Counted from the stretch's first letter, positions 46,286 to 55,337 are shown. The stretch: 60,831 bases of DNA from Synechococcus sp. Cruz-7E5 (GCF_024345995.1 NZ_JAGQCE010000016.1:1-60831), one strand, 5' to 3'. Made by a program: numbers and translations. The notes: generated by a model from the sequence alone, not told the origin.

Positions 46286-46552
46286 TCAGCGCAGTGGTGC
46301 CTTTGGAGGCGGCGCCGGCGCTCGATCCTTCATCAGCGTTTCTATCCGGCGGATGCGGACCCGGGTGGTCTCCCACACTTCAAGCCGGAAGCTTCCGTCA
46401 GCAGCAGCCGGAGTGGCTGCGGGAGCCTCCGCCAGGGAGCTGCGCAGCTGCTCCACCATCGCCTCGATGTCGTCACCCGCCTCGAAGGCATCCCAGAGCT
46501 CGCGCTCCAGCCGCGCCCGCTCGATGAAGTTCCAACGCTTGAGCCAGAGCAT
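46286..46552 (-). CDS. Conserved-looking small protein, unknown function
   Basis: 88 residues, acidic and helical at the start (FIERARLERELWDAFEAGDD then IEAMVEQLRSS), followed by an Ala/Pro linker and a strand-rich end (FRLEVWETTRVRIRRIETLM). No motif recognised. Convergent with cysS (24 bases apart) and divergent from dxr. Codon use fits the host, so I think it is real. Confidence 0.6.
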   Translation of the reverse strand: MLWLKRWNFIERARLERELWDAFEAGDDIEAMVEQLRSSLAEAPAATPAAADGSFRLEVWETTRVRIRRIETLMKDRAPAPPPKAPLR

Positions 46553-46675
46553 CGCGGCCGCCAGGGGTGAAGATCACCTGCCCAGCCAGTGTGCACGAGC
46601 TGTGGCCCCTCCTGGTGCGGCCGACCATGCCGAGGGGATCAGTGGGAGACTGGCACCCGTCGCAGGGATGGCCTC

Positions 46676-47917
46676 TTGAAAGCGATCAGCGTGCTCGGCT
46701 CCACCGGGTCGATCGGCACCCAGACCCTGGCGATCGTGGAGGAGTTCCCAGAGCGCTTCCGGGTGGTGGCACTTACAGCGGGGCGCAACCTGGATCTGCT
46801 GATCGATCAGATCCGGCGTCATGGCCCTGAGGTGGTGGCCCTGGCGGATGAGGACGCCCTGCCTGAGTTGCGTCGCCGCCTGGAGGCGCTGGCCCCCTCC
46901 CAGCGGCCGAACCGCCAGCCGGAGCTGGTGGGGGGGAGTGAAGGGCTCTGCGCCGCCGCCGCCTGGCCCAGCGCCGAGTTGGTGGTGACGGGCATCGTGG
47001 GCTGCGCCGGCCTGCTTCCCACCCTCTCAGCGATCAAGGCCGGCAAGGACCTGGCCCTGGCCAACAAGGAAACCCTGATCGCCGCCGGGCCAGTGGTGTT
47101 GCCGGCCCTGAAGGCAAGTGGCAGCCGCTTGCTGCCGGCCGACTCCGAGCACTCCGCCCTGTTCCAGTGTCTGCAGGGCACCCCCTGGGCCGACACAGCC
47201 CGCCTGTCCACCGGCGTCCCCACCCCCGGTCTGCGGCGCATCCAGCTCACGGCCTCTGGAGGCGCCTTCCGCGACTGGCCCGCCGCCGATCTGGCCAAAG
47301 CCACCGTGGCTGATGCCACCAGCCACCCCAACTGGAGTATGGGCCGCAAGATCACGGTGGATTCGGCCACCTTGATGAACAAGGGACTGGAGGTGATCGA
47401 AGCCCACTACCTCTTCGGTCTGGATTACGACTCCATCGAGATTGTGATCCACCCCCAGAGCATCATTCATTCGATGGTGGAACTGGCCGACAGCTCGGTG
47501 CTGGCCCAGCTGGGCTGGCCCGACATGCGCCTGCCGATCCTGTATTGCCTCAGCTGGCCCGAGCGCTTCGACACGCCCTGGCGTCGCCTCGATCTCACCG
47601 AGGTGGGTCAGCTCACCTTCCGCGCCCCCGACCAGCAGAAATACCCCTGCATGGGTCTGGCCTACGCCGCCGGGCGCGCCGGCGGCACCATGCCCGCCGT
47701 GCTCAACGCCGCCAATGAACAGGCCGTGGCCCTCTTCCTCGAGGAGCGGATCTCCTTCCTCGACATCCCACGCCTGATTGAGGGGGTCTGCGAACGCCAT
47801 GGGGCCGACCTGCGCCAGGATCCCAGCCTCGACGACGTGCTGGCCATCGACGCCTGGGCCCGCCTGGCCACCCGTGAACTGGCCGCCACGGCCGCGCCCG
47901 CCCTGCTGACGGCATGA
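46676..47917 (+). CDS. dxr: 1-deoxy-D-xylulose 5-phosphate reductoisomerase
   Basis: About 413 residues; second step of the MEP isoprenoid pathway (DXP to MEP with NADPH). The N-terminus [20 protein letters not shown] is the NADPH site, [12 protein letters not shown] and [17 protein letters not shown] carry active-site residues, [15 protein letters not shown] is the flexible loop, and [20 protein letters not shown] is the most conserved block of the family. Start TTG at 46676; the open frame begins earlier but has no homologous sequence. It overlaps the next gene by four bases. Confidence 0.96.
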   Translation: MKAISVLGSTGSIGTQTLAIVEEFPERFRVVALTAGRNLDLLIDQIRRHGPEVVALADEDALPELRRRLEALAPSQRPNRQPELVGGSEGLCAAAAWPSAELVVTGIVGCAGLLPTLSAIKAGKDLALANKETLIAAGPVVLPALKASGSRLLPADSEHSALFQCLQGTPWADTARLSTGVPTPGLRRIQLTASGGAFRDWPAADLAKATVADATSHPNWSMGRKITVDSATLMNKGLEVIEAHYLFGLDYDSIEIVIHPQSIIHSMVELADSSVLAQLGWPDMRLPILYCLSWPERFDTPWRRLDLTEVGQLTFRAPDQQKYPCMGLAYAAGRAGGTMPAVLNAANEQAVALFLEERISFLDIPRLIEGVCERHGADLRQDPSLDDVLAIDAWARLATRELAATAAPALLTA

Positions 47918-48276
47918 AGGTCGAGCGCCACCTGCTGCTCTGCGCCACCCCCAGCAAGCCCCTGTGCGGCGACCCTCAGCTGGGGGCGGCCAGCTGGAGC
48001 CGGCTCAAGCAGCTGATCAAGGAGCGCGGCCTGGAGCGGCCCGATCGCCCCGAGGGGGTGGTGCTGCGCACCAAGGCCGATTGTCTGCGCATCTGCGCCG
48101 GCGGACCGATTCTGCTGATCTGGCCTGAGGGTATTGCCTATGGCGGTGTCAGCCCCGAGCGGATCGAGCGGATCGTGGAGGAGCACCTGATCGGCGGACG
48201 GCCCATCGAGGAGTGGATCGTGGCTCAGCACACCCTCGAGCCCAGCCGCTGCTCCAGCCAGCGCCGCACCAACTGA
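47914..48276 (+). CDS. Thioredoxin-like 2Fe-2S ferredoxin-domain protein
   Basis: 120 residues with four Cys in the spacing of thioredoxin-like ferredoxins: Cys10, Cys18, Cys57 and Cys61 ([14 protein letters not shown] and [12 protein letters not shown]). The [20 protein letters not shown] segment is typical of the family. It probably carries electrons, but the partner is unknown; coupling with dxr (ATGA) might suggest supply of reducing power to the MEP pathway, as inference only. It overlaps the convergent hydrolase gene by about 50 bases. Confidence 0.88.
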   Translation: MKVERHLLLCATPSKPLCGDPQLGAASWSRLKQLIKERGLERPDRPEGVVLRTKADCLRICAGGPILLIWPEGIAYGGVSPERIERIVEEHLIGGRPIEEWIVAQHTLEPSRCSSQRRTN

Positions 48277-49277
48277 TCCGACCAGCAGCCCCCAGGCGCG
48301 TGGAAGCCGTTGTGGCCACCGCCGGGGCTGAGCACCACCTCCAGCGGCGGTCCCAGGGCCAGGGCAGCATCGGCTGGAACCCATGGATCATCCAGGGCCT
48401 GCACCACCAGGGTGGGGGGCAGGGATGCATGCTGAGCTAGCTCCGGAGCCAGCAGCCGCGGCAGGGGACTGGCCTGCTGGTAGTAGTCCTCCACGCTGGA
48501 GTATCCCCAGCGGGGTGCCGTGATCAGGTCATCGAAAGCCCGGATGCTCGCCACCCGGCTCAGTCGCTCCGCCAGCTCCTCGCCCGGCTGAGGTCGATCG
48601 TTGAGGGTCTGCTGGCGCAGGCGCCCCAGCAGCCAGCGCTCATAGAGGCGGTTGCGCGGGCTGGAGATGGTGGCGGAGCAGTGAGCCAGATCGAGGGGGC
48701 TGCTCACCAGCGCCAACCCATCCAGCGCCGCCACCCCATCGAGAACCGCATTGAGCAGAACCGTCCCGCCAAGGGAAAGTCCAACGGCCAGCAGGGGCTG
48801 ACCAGCCGCCAGCTGCCGGGCCTGCTCCAGGGCTGGCGCCAGATCGGAACTGCAGCGGGCTGCATAGGTGCCTGAGGCCAGCTCCCGCCCCTTACCGGCG
48901 CCGCGCATGTTCAGACGCAGCACCGCAAAGCCGGCCCGGTTCAGGCACCAGCCCAGGCGACGCACCCCCTCCGCCTCGCTGGAGCCGCCCAGGCCGTGCA
49001 GCAGCAGCACCAGGGCCTTTGGCCCGCCGCAGTCAGCGTCCGCGGCGGGTGGATCGAGCCAGGCCAGCAGGGAGCCGCCCCTCCCCTGGCTGGAGGGCCC
49101 AAGAGCCAGCTCAAGCCGTTTACTGGTGCGCTCGGGCAGCACATCCGGCCTGAGTGTGTCGCGCAGGGTCTGCAGATCGGGACCCCACCAGGGCGGTCGG
49201 GGACGGAACGGCTGCAGCCCCAGCCGCTCGAGCAGCTCCAGGGATGAGCTCAAGGGCCGCTGGGCCTGGGAGCTCAC
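48225..49277 (-). CDS. YheT-like alpha/beta hydrolase
   Basis: About 350 residues. HGLGG oxyanion segment (VLLLHGLGGSSEAEGVRRL), nucleophile elbow GLSLGG, acid region QALDDPWVP and the catalytic His in GGHNGFH. The order and spacing match the YheT (embryogenesis-associated EMB8-like) esterase family. GTG at 49277 overlaps the stop of the upstream SDR gene as GTGA. Confidence 0.85.
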   Translation of the reverse strand: MSSQAQRPLSSSLELLERLGLQPFRPRPPWWGPDLQTLRDTLRPDVLPERTSKRLELALGPSSQGRGGSLLAWLDPPAADADCGGPKALVLLLHGLGGSSEAEGVRRLGWCLNRAGFAVLRLNMRGAGKGRELASGTYAARCSSDLAPALEQARQLAAGQPLLAVGLSLGGTVLLNAVLDGVAALDGLALVSSPLDLAHCSATISSPRNRLYERWLLGRLRQQTLNDRPQPGEELAERLSRVASIRAFDDLITAPRWGYSSVEDYYQQASPLPRLLAPELAQHASLPPTLVVQALDDPWVPADAALALGPPLEVVLSPGGGHNGFHAPGGCWSDQLVRRWLEQRLGSRVC

Positions 49278-49993
49278 ACCGGCTGGGGCGCGCGGGCCAA
49301 CCACTGGGCCAGGGAAAGGGGCTCCACTCCAGCCGCACTGGTGACCTCAATGATCCGCCCGATCGAAGCCCCTGATTCCAGAGCATCCAGACAGACCCGG
49401 GCCACCAGCCGGCGGGGAATGCTGTTGCTCTCCTGCTGATCAGGACCGCTGAAGCGGATGCCCTGGGCCTCGAGCTGCTCCTCCACTTCGTTCAGGCCAC
49501 CGGGACGCACCACGGTCCAGTCGAGACCGCTGGCCTCCAGCCAGCGCTCCCCCAGCCGCTTCCAGACCAGGATCAGGCCGAAGAGGTTGAGGGGATGCAA
49601 CCAGCGGCCGCTGCACAGCGAGCTGACCAGAACCACCCGATTCACGCCAGCCGCCCTGCAGGCGGCGCACTGCTGGCGGATCGCCAGGGCATCCACCTTC
49701 AAGGGCCCTGCCAGATCCACCGAGGGGCGCGCGCCGGTGGCGATCACCAGGGCCTGGGCCCCCGCCAGGGCCTGCTCCAGGGCGGCTTGATCACCCAGTT
49801 CCAGGCGGATCAGCTCGGCCCCCTGCAGCCCCTCTGGCACCAGAGACCCAGGGCGCAGCAGTGCCTTGACGCGGTAACCCCGGGCCAGGGCCTCCTGGAC
49901 GACACGCCAGCCGGTCTTGCCGGAGGCTCCGCTCACGGCCAGGCAGGCTCCCGGCCCAGCAGCGGGCTCGGTGGTCGAAGACTCAAGAGGCAC
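49274..49993 (-). CDS. NAD(P)-binding SDR (NmrA-like)
   Basis: About 240 residues. Rossmann start LAVSGASGKTGWRVVQEALA with VKALLRPGS, then LVIATGARPS, VNRVVLVSSLCSGRW and WTVVRPGGL. It resembles atypical SDRs (SDR_a5, NmrA/HSCARG group) that are widespread in cyanobacteria and plants; the substrate is unknown. The open frame reaches 50032, but GTG 49993 is preferred because a small frame ends at 49999, six bases upstream. Confidence 0.82.
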   Translation of the reverse strand: MPLESSTTEPAAGPGACLAVSGASGKTGWRVVQEALARGYRVKALLRPGSLVPEGLQGAELIRLELGDQAALEQALAGAQALVIATGARPSVDLAGPLKVDALAIRQQCAACRAAGVNRVVLVSSLCSGRWLHPLNLFGLILVWKRLGERWLEASGLDWTVVRPGGLNEVEEQLEAQGIRFSGPDQQESNSIPRRLVARVCLDALESGASIGRIIEVTSAAGVEPLSLAQWLARAPQPV

Positions 49994-49998
49994 GGTAT

Positions 49999-50175
49999 TC
50001 AGACGAGTGGCATCAGCTCCTGTTCTAGGCACCGGGCTCGAGGGAAGTCCCCCCGATGGCGCAACTGACGCACCCGCAGGATCAGGGGGTCGATGTCGCA
50101 GACCAGCCGGTAGCAGATCTCCAGGTGTTCATGGAAGCCTGGCTGGGAGCCGCTGATGGGATGGGGGTTGTCCAA
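49999..50175 (-). CDS. Small 58-residue protein, unknown function
   Basis: A short minus-strand frame starting with TTG at 50175: MDNPHPISGSQPGFHEHLEI, then CYRLVCDIDPLILRVRQLRH and RGDFPRARCLEQELMPLV. Codon use (strong G/C third positions) is like that of the neighbours, and the amphipathic helices look natural. It ends six bases before the SDR start, so the two may be translated from one message. No known motif. Confidence 0.45.
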   Translation of the reverse strand: MDNPHPISGSQPGFHEHLEICYRLVCDIDPLILRVRQLRHRGDFPRARCLEQELMPLV

Positions 50176-50399
50176 CGGTGATCAAGGCGGGGCCAGAGGC
50201 GGGCGAAGCGAGAGAAAAGCAAAGCGAGAGGCAGTTCACACGGTGTGCTGTGTGTGGTGTGGGTGTGTGGTGTGAGCGGTGGAAATCTCGAGGTGAATGC
50301 CTGGAAATTAGGGAAGATGCAGAACCAAGCCCTGGTAGCAAACACTCATCTTCAGGCCGCAACACGCACAATGGCGCCACCCCCGCCGGCGTCGCTGCC

Positions 50400-51893
50400 A
50401 TGGATAACGAAGCGAGCGGCCGATCGCCCGTTTACCGCGGCAGACCATCGTTTGACTTCGGCAGTCCCCGGGCCAGCGGCCTGCAGCTGCGCCCGCGCCA
50501 GTGGCAGTCCCAGCTGATCAACCTGCTGCGCCGGCGCCTGGAGGTGCCCAGCGGCCTGGGCCGGGACGTGCTGGTCCATGCCGGCCCCGGGGCAGGCAAG
50601 ACCTTCGGGGCACTGCTGAGCTTCCAGTCGATGCTTCGGGAGGGCCGGCTCGCCCATCTGCTGGTGTTCTGCCATCGCAGTTCGATCGCTGCCCAATGGC
50701 GCGACTCGGCCCGCCAGCTGGGGCTGGAGCTGTGCGAGTGGGACCCGGCTCAGGCCCCCGAACCTGCCCAGGGCTTGCTGCTCAGTTACCAGAGCGCCGC
50801 CAGGCACCGGCAACGCTTGCAGCAGGAGCTGCCCAGTCTGCTGAACGGGCCCACCCTCGCGGTGGCCGATGAGGTGCATCACCTCGGCCTGGATCCCGAG
50901 GAGCCGGAAGCCACGGCCTGGGGCCATGCCTTCAGCGAACTGAGCCGCCTTCACGCCTTGAGGCTGGGCTTGAGTGGCACACCCTTCCGTGCCGACAACC
51001 TGGCCTTCTGCGCCGCCCGGCGAGTGCCCCGACATCAGGAGGGGGTGCTGGTGGAGCAGATCGAGCCTGATCTGAGCGTGGAGCCCCGCCAGCTGATCGT
51101 GGCTGGTGATGTCAGGCCGCTGGAGTTCCGCTTCCAGGACGGCTGGGTGGACCACGGCCATGGCGAAGGGGAACGGGAGAGCGAGCTGGAGCGATCGCCC
51201 CTGTCGCTGGAAACCCGTGAAAGCTGGCGGGCCCGAAACCTCCGTCGCGCCATCCGGCCCGGCGACCAGAGCAGCATCGCCCTGCGAGTGCTGCTCAACG
51301 CCCGCCGGCGCCTGGCCAAGCTGCGCCAGGACGACCATCCCCAGGCGGGCGGACTGGTGATTGCCCGCGACATCGCCCACGCCCGGGGTCTGAGCGGCCT
51401 GCTGGAGGAGGAGGGGGACCGGGTGCGGCTCGTGCACTCCCAGGATCCGGAAGCGGCCGCCCATCTCCAGGCCTTCCGGGCCGGGGACGCCGACTGGCTG
51501 GTGAGCATCGACATGTGCGCCGAGGGATTCGACGCCCCACGGCTGCGGGTGGTGGCCTACCTGAGCACCGTGGTGACCCGCAGCCGCTTCATTCAGGCGA
51601 TCACCCGGGCCGTGCGCATCGATCCCGGCAGAGCCGCGTCGGAGCCCATACCCAGACATCCCTCCTACGTGTACGCCCCGGCTGATCCACGGCTGATGGG
51701 TTACGCCCGCAGCTGGTCAGTGGCCGAGGCCTATGTGATCCGGCCCAGGGCGCTGCCGGAGGATGGGCTTCCAGCAGCCGGCGGTGGAGGGGGGAGCCAG
51801 TTGCCGCTGGAGGCCCTGCGCGATGGAGCGGGGGAGGTGATTCGCCTGCGAGGCCCCCAGTTGCCAGGGTTTCTTGACCGACGAAGCTCCTGA
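50400..51893 (+). CDS. DEAD/DEAH-box (superfamily 2) helicase
   Basis: About 497 residues. Walker A AGPGAGKT (residues 61-68), motif Ia-like VFCHRSSIAAQWRD, motif II ADEVHH (DEVH form), motif III LGLSGTPFRADN, then the second RecA domain with GLVIARDIAHARGLSGLL, VSIDMCAEGFDAPRLRVVAY and the arginine-finger region RFIQAITRAVR. It resembles UvsW/SSL2-like DNA helicases and is probably DNA-acting. The Met at 50400 starts a normal N-terminus; the frame reaches 50178 through a low-complexity GT-rich stretch that is not protein-like. Confidence 0.88.
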   Translation: MDNEASGRSPVYRGRPSFDFGSPRASGLQLRPRQWQSQLINLLRRRLEVPSGLGRDVLVHAGPGAGKTFGALLSFQSMLREGRLAHLLVFCHRSSIAAQWRDSARQLGLELCEWDPAQAPEPAQGLLLSYQSAARHRQRLQQELPSLLNGPTLAVADEVHHLGLDPEEPEATAWGHAFSELSRLHALRLGLSGTPFRADNLAFCAARRVPRHQEGVLVEQIEPDLSVEPRQLIVAGDVRPLEFRFQDGWVDHGHGEGERESELERSPLSLETRESWRARNLRRAIRPGDQSSIALRVLLNARRRLAKLRQDDHPQAGGLVIARDIAHARGLSGLLEEEGDRVRLVHSQDPEAAAHLQAFRAGDADWLVSIDMCAEGFDAPRLRVVAYLSTVVTRSRFIQAITRAVRIDPGRAASEPIPRHPSYVYAPADPRLMGYARSWSVAEAYVIRPRALPEDGLPAAGGGGGSQLPLEALRDGAGEVIRLRGPQLPGFLDRRSS

Positions 51894-52024
51894 ACACCCG
51901 AACAGAAGCCCTCACCAAGTTGCGTTGGTTACAGCGCAAAAACGAAGAGAGTGCGAAGATCTTGAAATCAACACCGCTGATGGCTTACCCGCCATCCAGC
52001 CTGGTGCGTACCTGGAGATGGATC

Positions 52025-52243
52025 ATGACCAAGGCCTCTCCCCATAGCCAGCTCACCGCTCTGGTGACCTGGGCTATGGCCCGCATCGCCGAACTCGACC
52101 GTCAGGAGCGCTACGAGGACAGCTTTGCGTTGACCGAGGAATTCCGCGACTGGATCCTCGGTCTTGACCACCACCCCGACAGGCTCGAGCCCCTGCAGGT
52201 ACCCCATGGGCTTGGCCTTGGGGCCCTGGACATGGCGGACTAG
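52025..52243 (+). CDS. Small conserved-looking protein, unknown function
   Basis: 72 residues from ATG 52025: MTKASPHSQLTALVTWAMAR, IAELDRQERYEDSFALTEEF, then RDWILGLDHHPDRLEPLQ. It is largely helical and acidic, with host-like codon use. The open frame starts at 51920 but the earlier part is not protein-like. No known motif or clear operon partner. Confidence 0.55.
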   Translation: MTKASPHSQLTALVTWAMARIAELDRQERYEDSFALTEEFRDWILGLDHHPDRLEPLQVPHGLGLGALDMAD

Positions 52244-52292
52244 GCGAAGCCATCGCAACCGAAGAAGCTGGGACAAATCTAAGGCAATCCTT

Positions 52293-52331
52293 AAGAAGTG
52301 AAATCCGCCGCCGATCCTCGTCTCACTTCTT
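52293..52331. repeat. Inverted repeat (hairpin) upstream of NTRC gene
   Basis: AAGAAGTGA (52293-52301) is the exact complement of TCACTTCTT (52323-52331), giving a nine-base stem with a 21-base loop. No T-run follows. It lies about 120 bases before the NTRC start and may be a weak terminator, an mRNA structure or an operator. Confidence 0.45.
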
Positions 52332-52448
52332 CAAGATCCCAGCCTGAATGGAGCGCTGCCTTCAGGGCCATGCCCTTGAGAGTCCGTCCGCCACGGAAGC
52401 GGGCCCCGTGATCTAAGCTCAACTCATAGTCAGTCCGCATTAGATCCG

Positions 52449-53846
52449 ATGAGCGTTTCCGCAGGCCCCATGGGTGATGAGGCTGTGGTGGAGAACCTGG
52501 TGATCGTGGGCTCAGGTCCCGCCGGGTACACCGCCGCCATCTACGCGGCCCGCGCCAACCTCAACCCACTTCTGATCACCGGCTTCCAGGACGGCGGCAT
52601 TCCAGGTGGACAGCTGATGACCACCACCCACGTGGAGAACTTCCCAGGTTTCCCCGACGGCATACTCGGGCCCGACCTGATGGACCGCATGAAGGCCCAG
52701 GCAGTGCGCTGGGGCACCCGCCTGGTGGAGGCCGATGCAGAGAAGATCGATCTCTCCAAGCGCCCCTACCAAGTGGTAGCCGAGGGGCGCACGATCCGCA
52801 CTCAGGCGGTGATCCTCGCCACGGGCGCCAGCGCCAATCGGCTGGGTCTTCCGCACGAGCAGCAGTTCTGGAGCCAGGGCATCAGCGCCTGCGCCATCTG
52901 CGATGGGGCCACACCCCAGTTCCGCAATGAGCAGCTGGCGGTGGTCGGCGGTGGGGATTCCGCCTGCGAGGAGGCGGTGTATCTCACCAAATACGGCAGC
53001 CATGTGCACCTGATCGTGCGCCGCGAGAGCCTGCGCGCCAGCGGCGCCATGGCCGACCGGGTACTGGCAAACCCAGCCATCACCGTGCACTGGCAGCGGG
53101 AAGTGGCCGATGTCTCGGGGAACGGCTGGCTGCAGGCCCTCACCCTGCGCAATCCAGACGGCAGCACCGAAGAACTGCCTGTGAGGGGGCTTTTCTATGC
53201 CATCGGTCACACCCCCAACACCCGGCTGGTCCGGGACCAGCTGGCGGTGGATGCCAAGGGCTATCTGGTCACCACCCCAGGCCAGCCCGACACCAGCCTC
53301 GAAGGTGTGTTCGCCGCCGGTGACGTGGCCGACGCCCAGTGGCGCCAAGGAGTGACCGCCGCCGGCAGCGGCTGCCAGGCTGCCCTGGCCGCCGAGCGCT
53401 GGCTCACCCACCACGGCCTAGCCACAACGGTCAAGCGGAGCAACGTGGAGCCTGAGCCCAGCGGGGAGCCCGTCCACACCGCCGTGAGCGACGCCGACAA
53501 CTACGACCCCGCGGCCCTCTGGCAGAAAGGTGGCTTCGCCCTGCGCAAGCTGTACCACGACAGCGACAAACCCTTGCTGGTGGTGTACACCTCCCCCAGC
53601 TGCGGCCCCTGCCATGTACTCAAGCCCCAGCTCAAGCGGGTGCTGCAGGAGCTGGAGGGAGCCGCCCAGGGGGTGGAGATCGACATCGAGGCCGAACAGG
53701 ATATCGCCACCCAGGCCGGCGTCAACGGCACGCCCACCGTGCAGCTCTTCCACGGCAAACAGCTGCGCCAACAGTGGCGAGGGGTGAAGCAGCGCAGCGA
53801 ATTCAAGGCCGCGATCGAAGCGCTCCTGCCCGCGCCGGTGGCCTGA
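52449..53846 (+). CDS. ntrC: NADPH-dependent thioredoxin reductase C (reductase-thioredoxin fusion)
   Basis: 465 residues, two domains. Residues 1-330 are a low-molecular-weight thioredoxin reductase: FAD motif GSGPAG (21-26), redox pair CAIC (Cys148, Cys151), NADPH motif GGGDSACEEA and the second FAD motif GVFAAGDVAD. Residues about 370-465 are a thioredoxin domain with CGPC (Cys385, Cys388) and the cis-Pro in NGTPTVQLF. This fusion is NTRC, which uses NADPH to reduce 2-Cys peroxiredoxin and other targets in cyanobacteria and chloroplasts. The name ntrC here means this enzyme, not the nitrogen regulator. Confidence 0.94.
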   Translation: MSVSAGPMGDEAVVENLVIVGSGPAGYTAAIYAARANLNPLLITGFQDGGIPGGQLMTTTHVENFPGFPDGILGPDLMDRMKAQAVRWGTRLVEADAEKIDLSKRPYQVVAEGRTIRTQAVILATGASANRLGLPHEQQFWSQGISACAICDGATPQFRNEQLAVVGGGDSACEEAVYLTKYGSHVHLIVRRESLRASGAMADRVLANPAITVHWQREVADVSGNGWLQALTLRNPDGSTEELPVRGLFYAIGHTPNTRLVRDQLAVDAKGYLVTTPGQPDTSLEGVFAAGDVADAQWRQGVTAAGSGCQAALAAERWLTHHGLATTVKRSNVEPEPSGEPVHTAVSDADNYDPAALWQKGGFALRKLYHDSDKPLLVVYTSPSCGPCHVLKPQLKRVLQELEGAAQGVEIDIEAEQDIATQAGVNGTPTVQLFHGKQLRQQWRGVKQRSEFKAAIEALLPAPVA

Positions 53847-53870
53847 ACCTCAGCCTGATGCGGCTGCCCC

Positions 53871-54140
53871 TCAGCGCCGCCTCGGTCCACCGGGGCGGTT
53901 GCCGCCTGGCCTGGGGCCGGCTGCTCCGGCATTGCGTTCCCGGTAGGTGATCCGGCCTCGGGTGAGGTCGTAGGGGCTGATTTCCACCAGGACCTTGTCG
54001 CCGGCGAGCAGCTTGATGCGGAACTTGGTGAGCTTGCCGGCGGCACGGCAGAGGCACTGGTGCCCGGAGGGCTGATCGAGGGTGACCAGGTAGAACCCGT
54101 TGCCCTGTTCCTTCTCGATCACTCCCGAGGTTTCGATCAT
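53871..54140 (-). CDS. infA: Translation initiation factor IF-1
   Basis: 89 residues: an S1-like OB fold (IETSGVIEKEQGNGFYLVTL, GHQCLCRAAGKLTKFRIKLL, GDKVLVEISPYDLTRGRITY) plus a Gly/Pro/Arg-rich tail of about 18 residues after RERNA. Binds the A site of the 30S subunit during initiation. The core differs from the usual IF-1 wording (H-x-C-L-C-R rather than M-F-R-V), as in the picocyanobacterial form. Convergent with the NTRC gene. Confidence 0.93.
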   Translation of the reverse strand: MIETSGVIEKEQGNGFYLVTLDQPSGHQCLCRAAGKLTKFRIKLLAGDKVLVEISPYDLTRGRITYRERNAGAAGPRPGGNRPGGPRRR

Positions 54141-54274
54141 GCGCTGCCGTGGCTCGATTCAAAGATCACTCCACCTTAAATTGGCACCCTGCTGGCCACC
54201 CCCGGGCGCAGCAGCCCCGCATCAGCACCCCATCCAGGAGAGCCCTAGGGTCTGGGACGTTGCCGGCGTCCGCC

Positions 54275-54373
54275 TTGGTCGTTCCACCCCTGACCCTTGA
54301 TCTGGGCCTGTTGCTTATTTCCATCGGGGTGGTGAATCTCTGGAAAGCCCGCCGCAGCGATGGCGGTCTCTGA
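54275..54373 (+). CDS. Possible small single-span membrane protein
   Basis: A 32-residue frame (TTG at 54275) with one hydrophobic helix: LVVPPLTLDLGLLLISIGVV then NLWKARRSDGGL. It overlaps the pseudouridine synthase start by 14 bases. The basic end after the helix suggests N-out, C-in placement. The longer frame from 54149 overlaps infA's 5' region and is less likely. Existence is uncertain. Confidence 0.35.
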   Translation: MVVPPLTLDLGLLLISIGVVNLWKARRSDGGL

Positions 54374-55046
54374 GTCGGCATCCGCAGGCAAGCCGGCCCC
54401 GACCACCCTGCTGCTTCACAAGCCCTACGGGGTGCTGAGCCAGTTCAGCCCCGAGCCGCTCAGCCCCTGGTCGACCCTGGCCCCCCTTGTGCCCGTGCCG
54501 GGGGTCTATGCCGCCGGCCGCCTCGATGCCGACAGCGAAGGACTGCTGCTGCTCACCAGCGATGGCCTGCTGCAGCAGCGCCTCACTGATCCCCGCTGGG
54601 GCCACTGGCGCCGCTACTGGGTACAGGTGGAGGGAACCCCCACCGCTGGGTGCCTGCAGCAGCTACGGGACGGGGTGATTGTCCAGGGCCGATGCACCCT
54701 GAGCGCCCAGGTCCAGCTCCTGGCGGATCCAGGCCTAGCTGAGCGGGTTCCGCCGATACGCCAGCGCCGCTCGATCCCCACCGCCTGGCTCGAGCTGGGC
54801 CTGCGCGAGGGGCGCAACCGCCAGGTGCGACGGATGACCGCGGCCGTGGGGCTGCCCACCCTGAGGTTGCTGCGGGTGGCGATCGACCTGATGGATGGGG
54901 GCCCTGCCCTCAGCCTCGAGGGGCTGGCGCCCGGTCAGTGGCGGCCGGTCACACGCGCTGAAGAGGAGCGCTTGAGCAGGCTCCGCTCCGGGCGAGGCGG
55001 ACGGGCTGGAGGCGGGAAATCAGGGCGGGACGGGGGGGGCGGGTAG
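54360..55046 (+). CDS. RsuA/RluE-type pseudouridine synthase
   Basis: 228 residues. Start of the catalytic domain is LLLHKPYGVLSQFS; the catalytic Asp is in GRLDADSEGLLLLT; later blocks are KxY-like YWVQVEGTP, TAWLELGLREGRNRQVRRMT and LRLLRVAIDLM. It lacks an S4 RNA-binding domain, as in RluE-like enzymes that modify rRNA. The C-terminus is a low-complexity Arg/Gly tail. Start ATG at 54360 overlaps a possible small ORF. Confidence 0.9.
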   Translation: MAVSESASAGKPAPTTLLLHKPYGVLSQFSPEPLSPWSTLAPLVPVPGVYAAGRLDADSEGLLLLTSDGLLQQRLTDPRWGHWRRYWVQVEGTPTAGCLQQLRDGVIVQGRCTLSAQVQLLADPGLAERVPPIRQRRSIPTAWLELGLREGRNRQVRRMTAAVGLPTLRLLRVAIDLMDGGPALSLEGLAPGQWRPVTRAEEERLSRLRSGRGGRAGGGKSGRDGGGG

Positions 55047-55121
55047 GGCGGCTTGGAGTGGGCCACAGGCAAGTGGTTCAGGGCCACGGGCCAGTGGTTC
55101 AGCTCAATCCGAACCGCCGCT

Positions 55122-55337
55122 TCAGCCAATGACCTGCAGAAGTTCGCGCACGGTCTGGAGCTGGCCGTAGTAGTAGTTCGCGCGGGCACGCCGGTCAGCC
55201 TCTTCGAGGCTGTCAAAGGCATCGAAACCCAGACTCATCCAGAGCTCATTGCCGCAGGCCTTGTTCAGTTCGGCAGTGGCTTCCTGCTCGAGATTGGCCA
55301 GCCGGCGCTGCAGATTCTTGATCTGGGCAATGGACAT
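55122..55337 (-). CDS. Small helical protein, unknown function
   Basis: 71 residues: MSIAQIKNLQRRLANLEQEA then TAELNKACGNELWMSLGFDA and FDSLEEADRRARANYYYGQL. Coiled-coil-like helices at both ends. Codon use is host-like. It lies 48 bases downstream of ycf39 on the same strand and may be co-transcribed with it. No motif recognised, though the composition suggests a conserved cyanobacterial protein. Confidence 0.65.
   Translation of the reverse strand: MSIAQIKNLQRRLANLEQEATAELNKACGNELWMSLGFDAFDSLEEADRRARANYYYGQLQTVRELLQVIG

Noticed and set aside
50230-50285. GT-rich tract (tgtgctgtgtgtggtgtggg…) before the helicase gene
   Set aside because: Looks like low-complexity sequence; no regular unit or array structure, and no evidence for function.
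55070-55105. Short direct repeat (gtggttcag) after the pseudouridine synthase gene
   Set aside because: Only two copies of nine bases in a GC-rich spacer, easily expected by chance.
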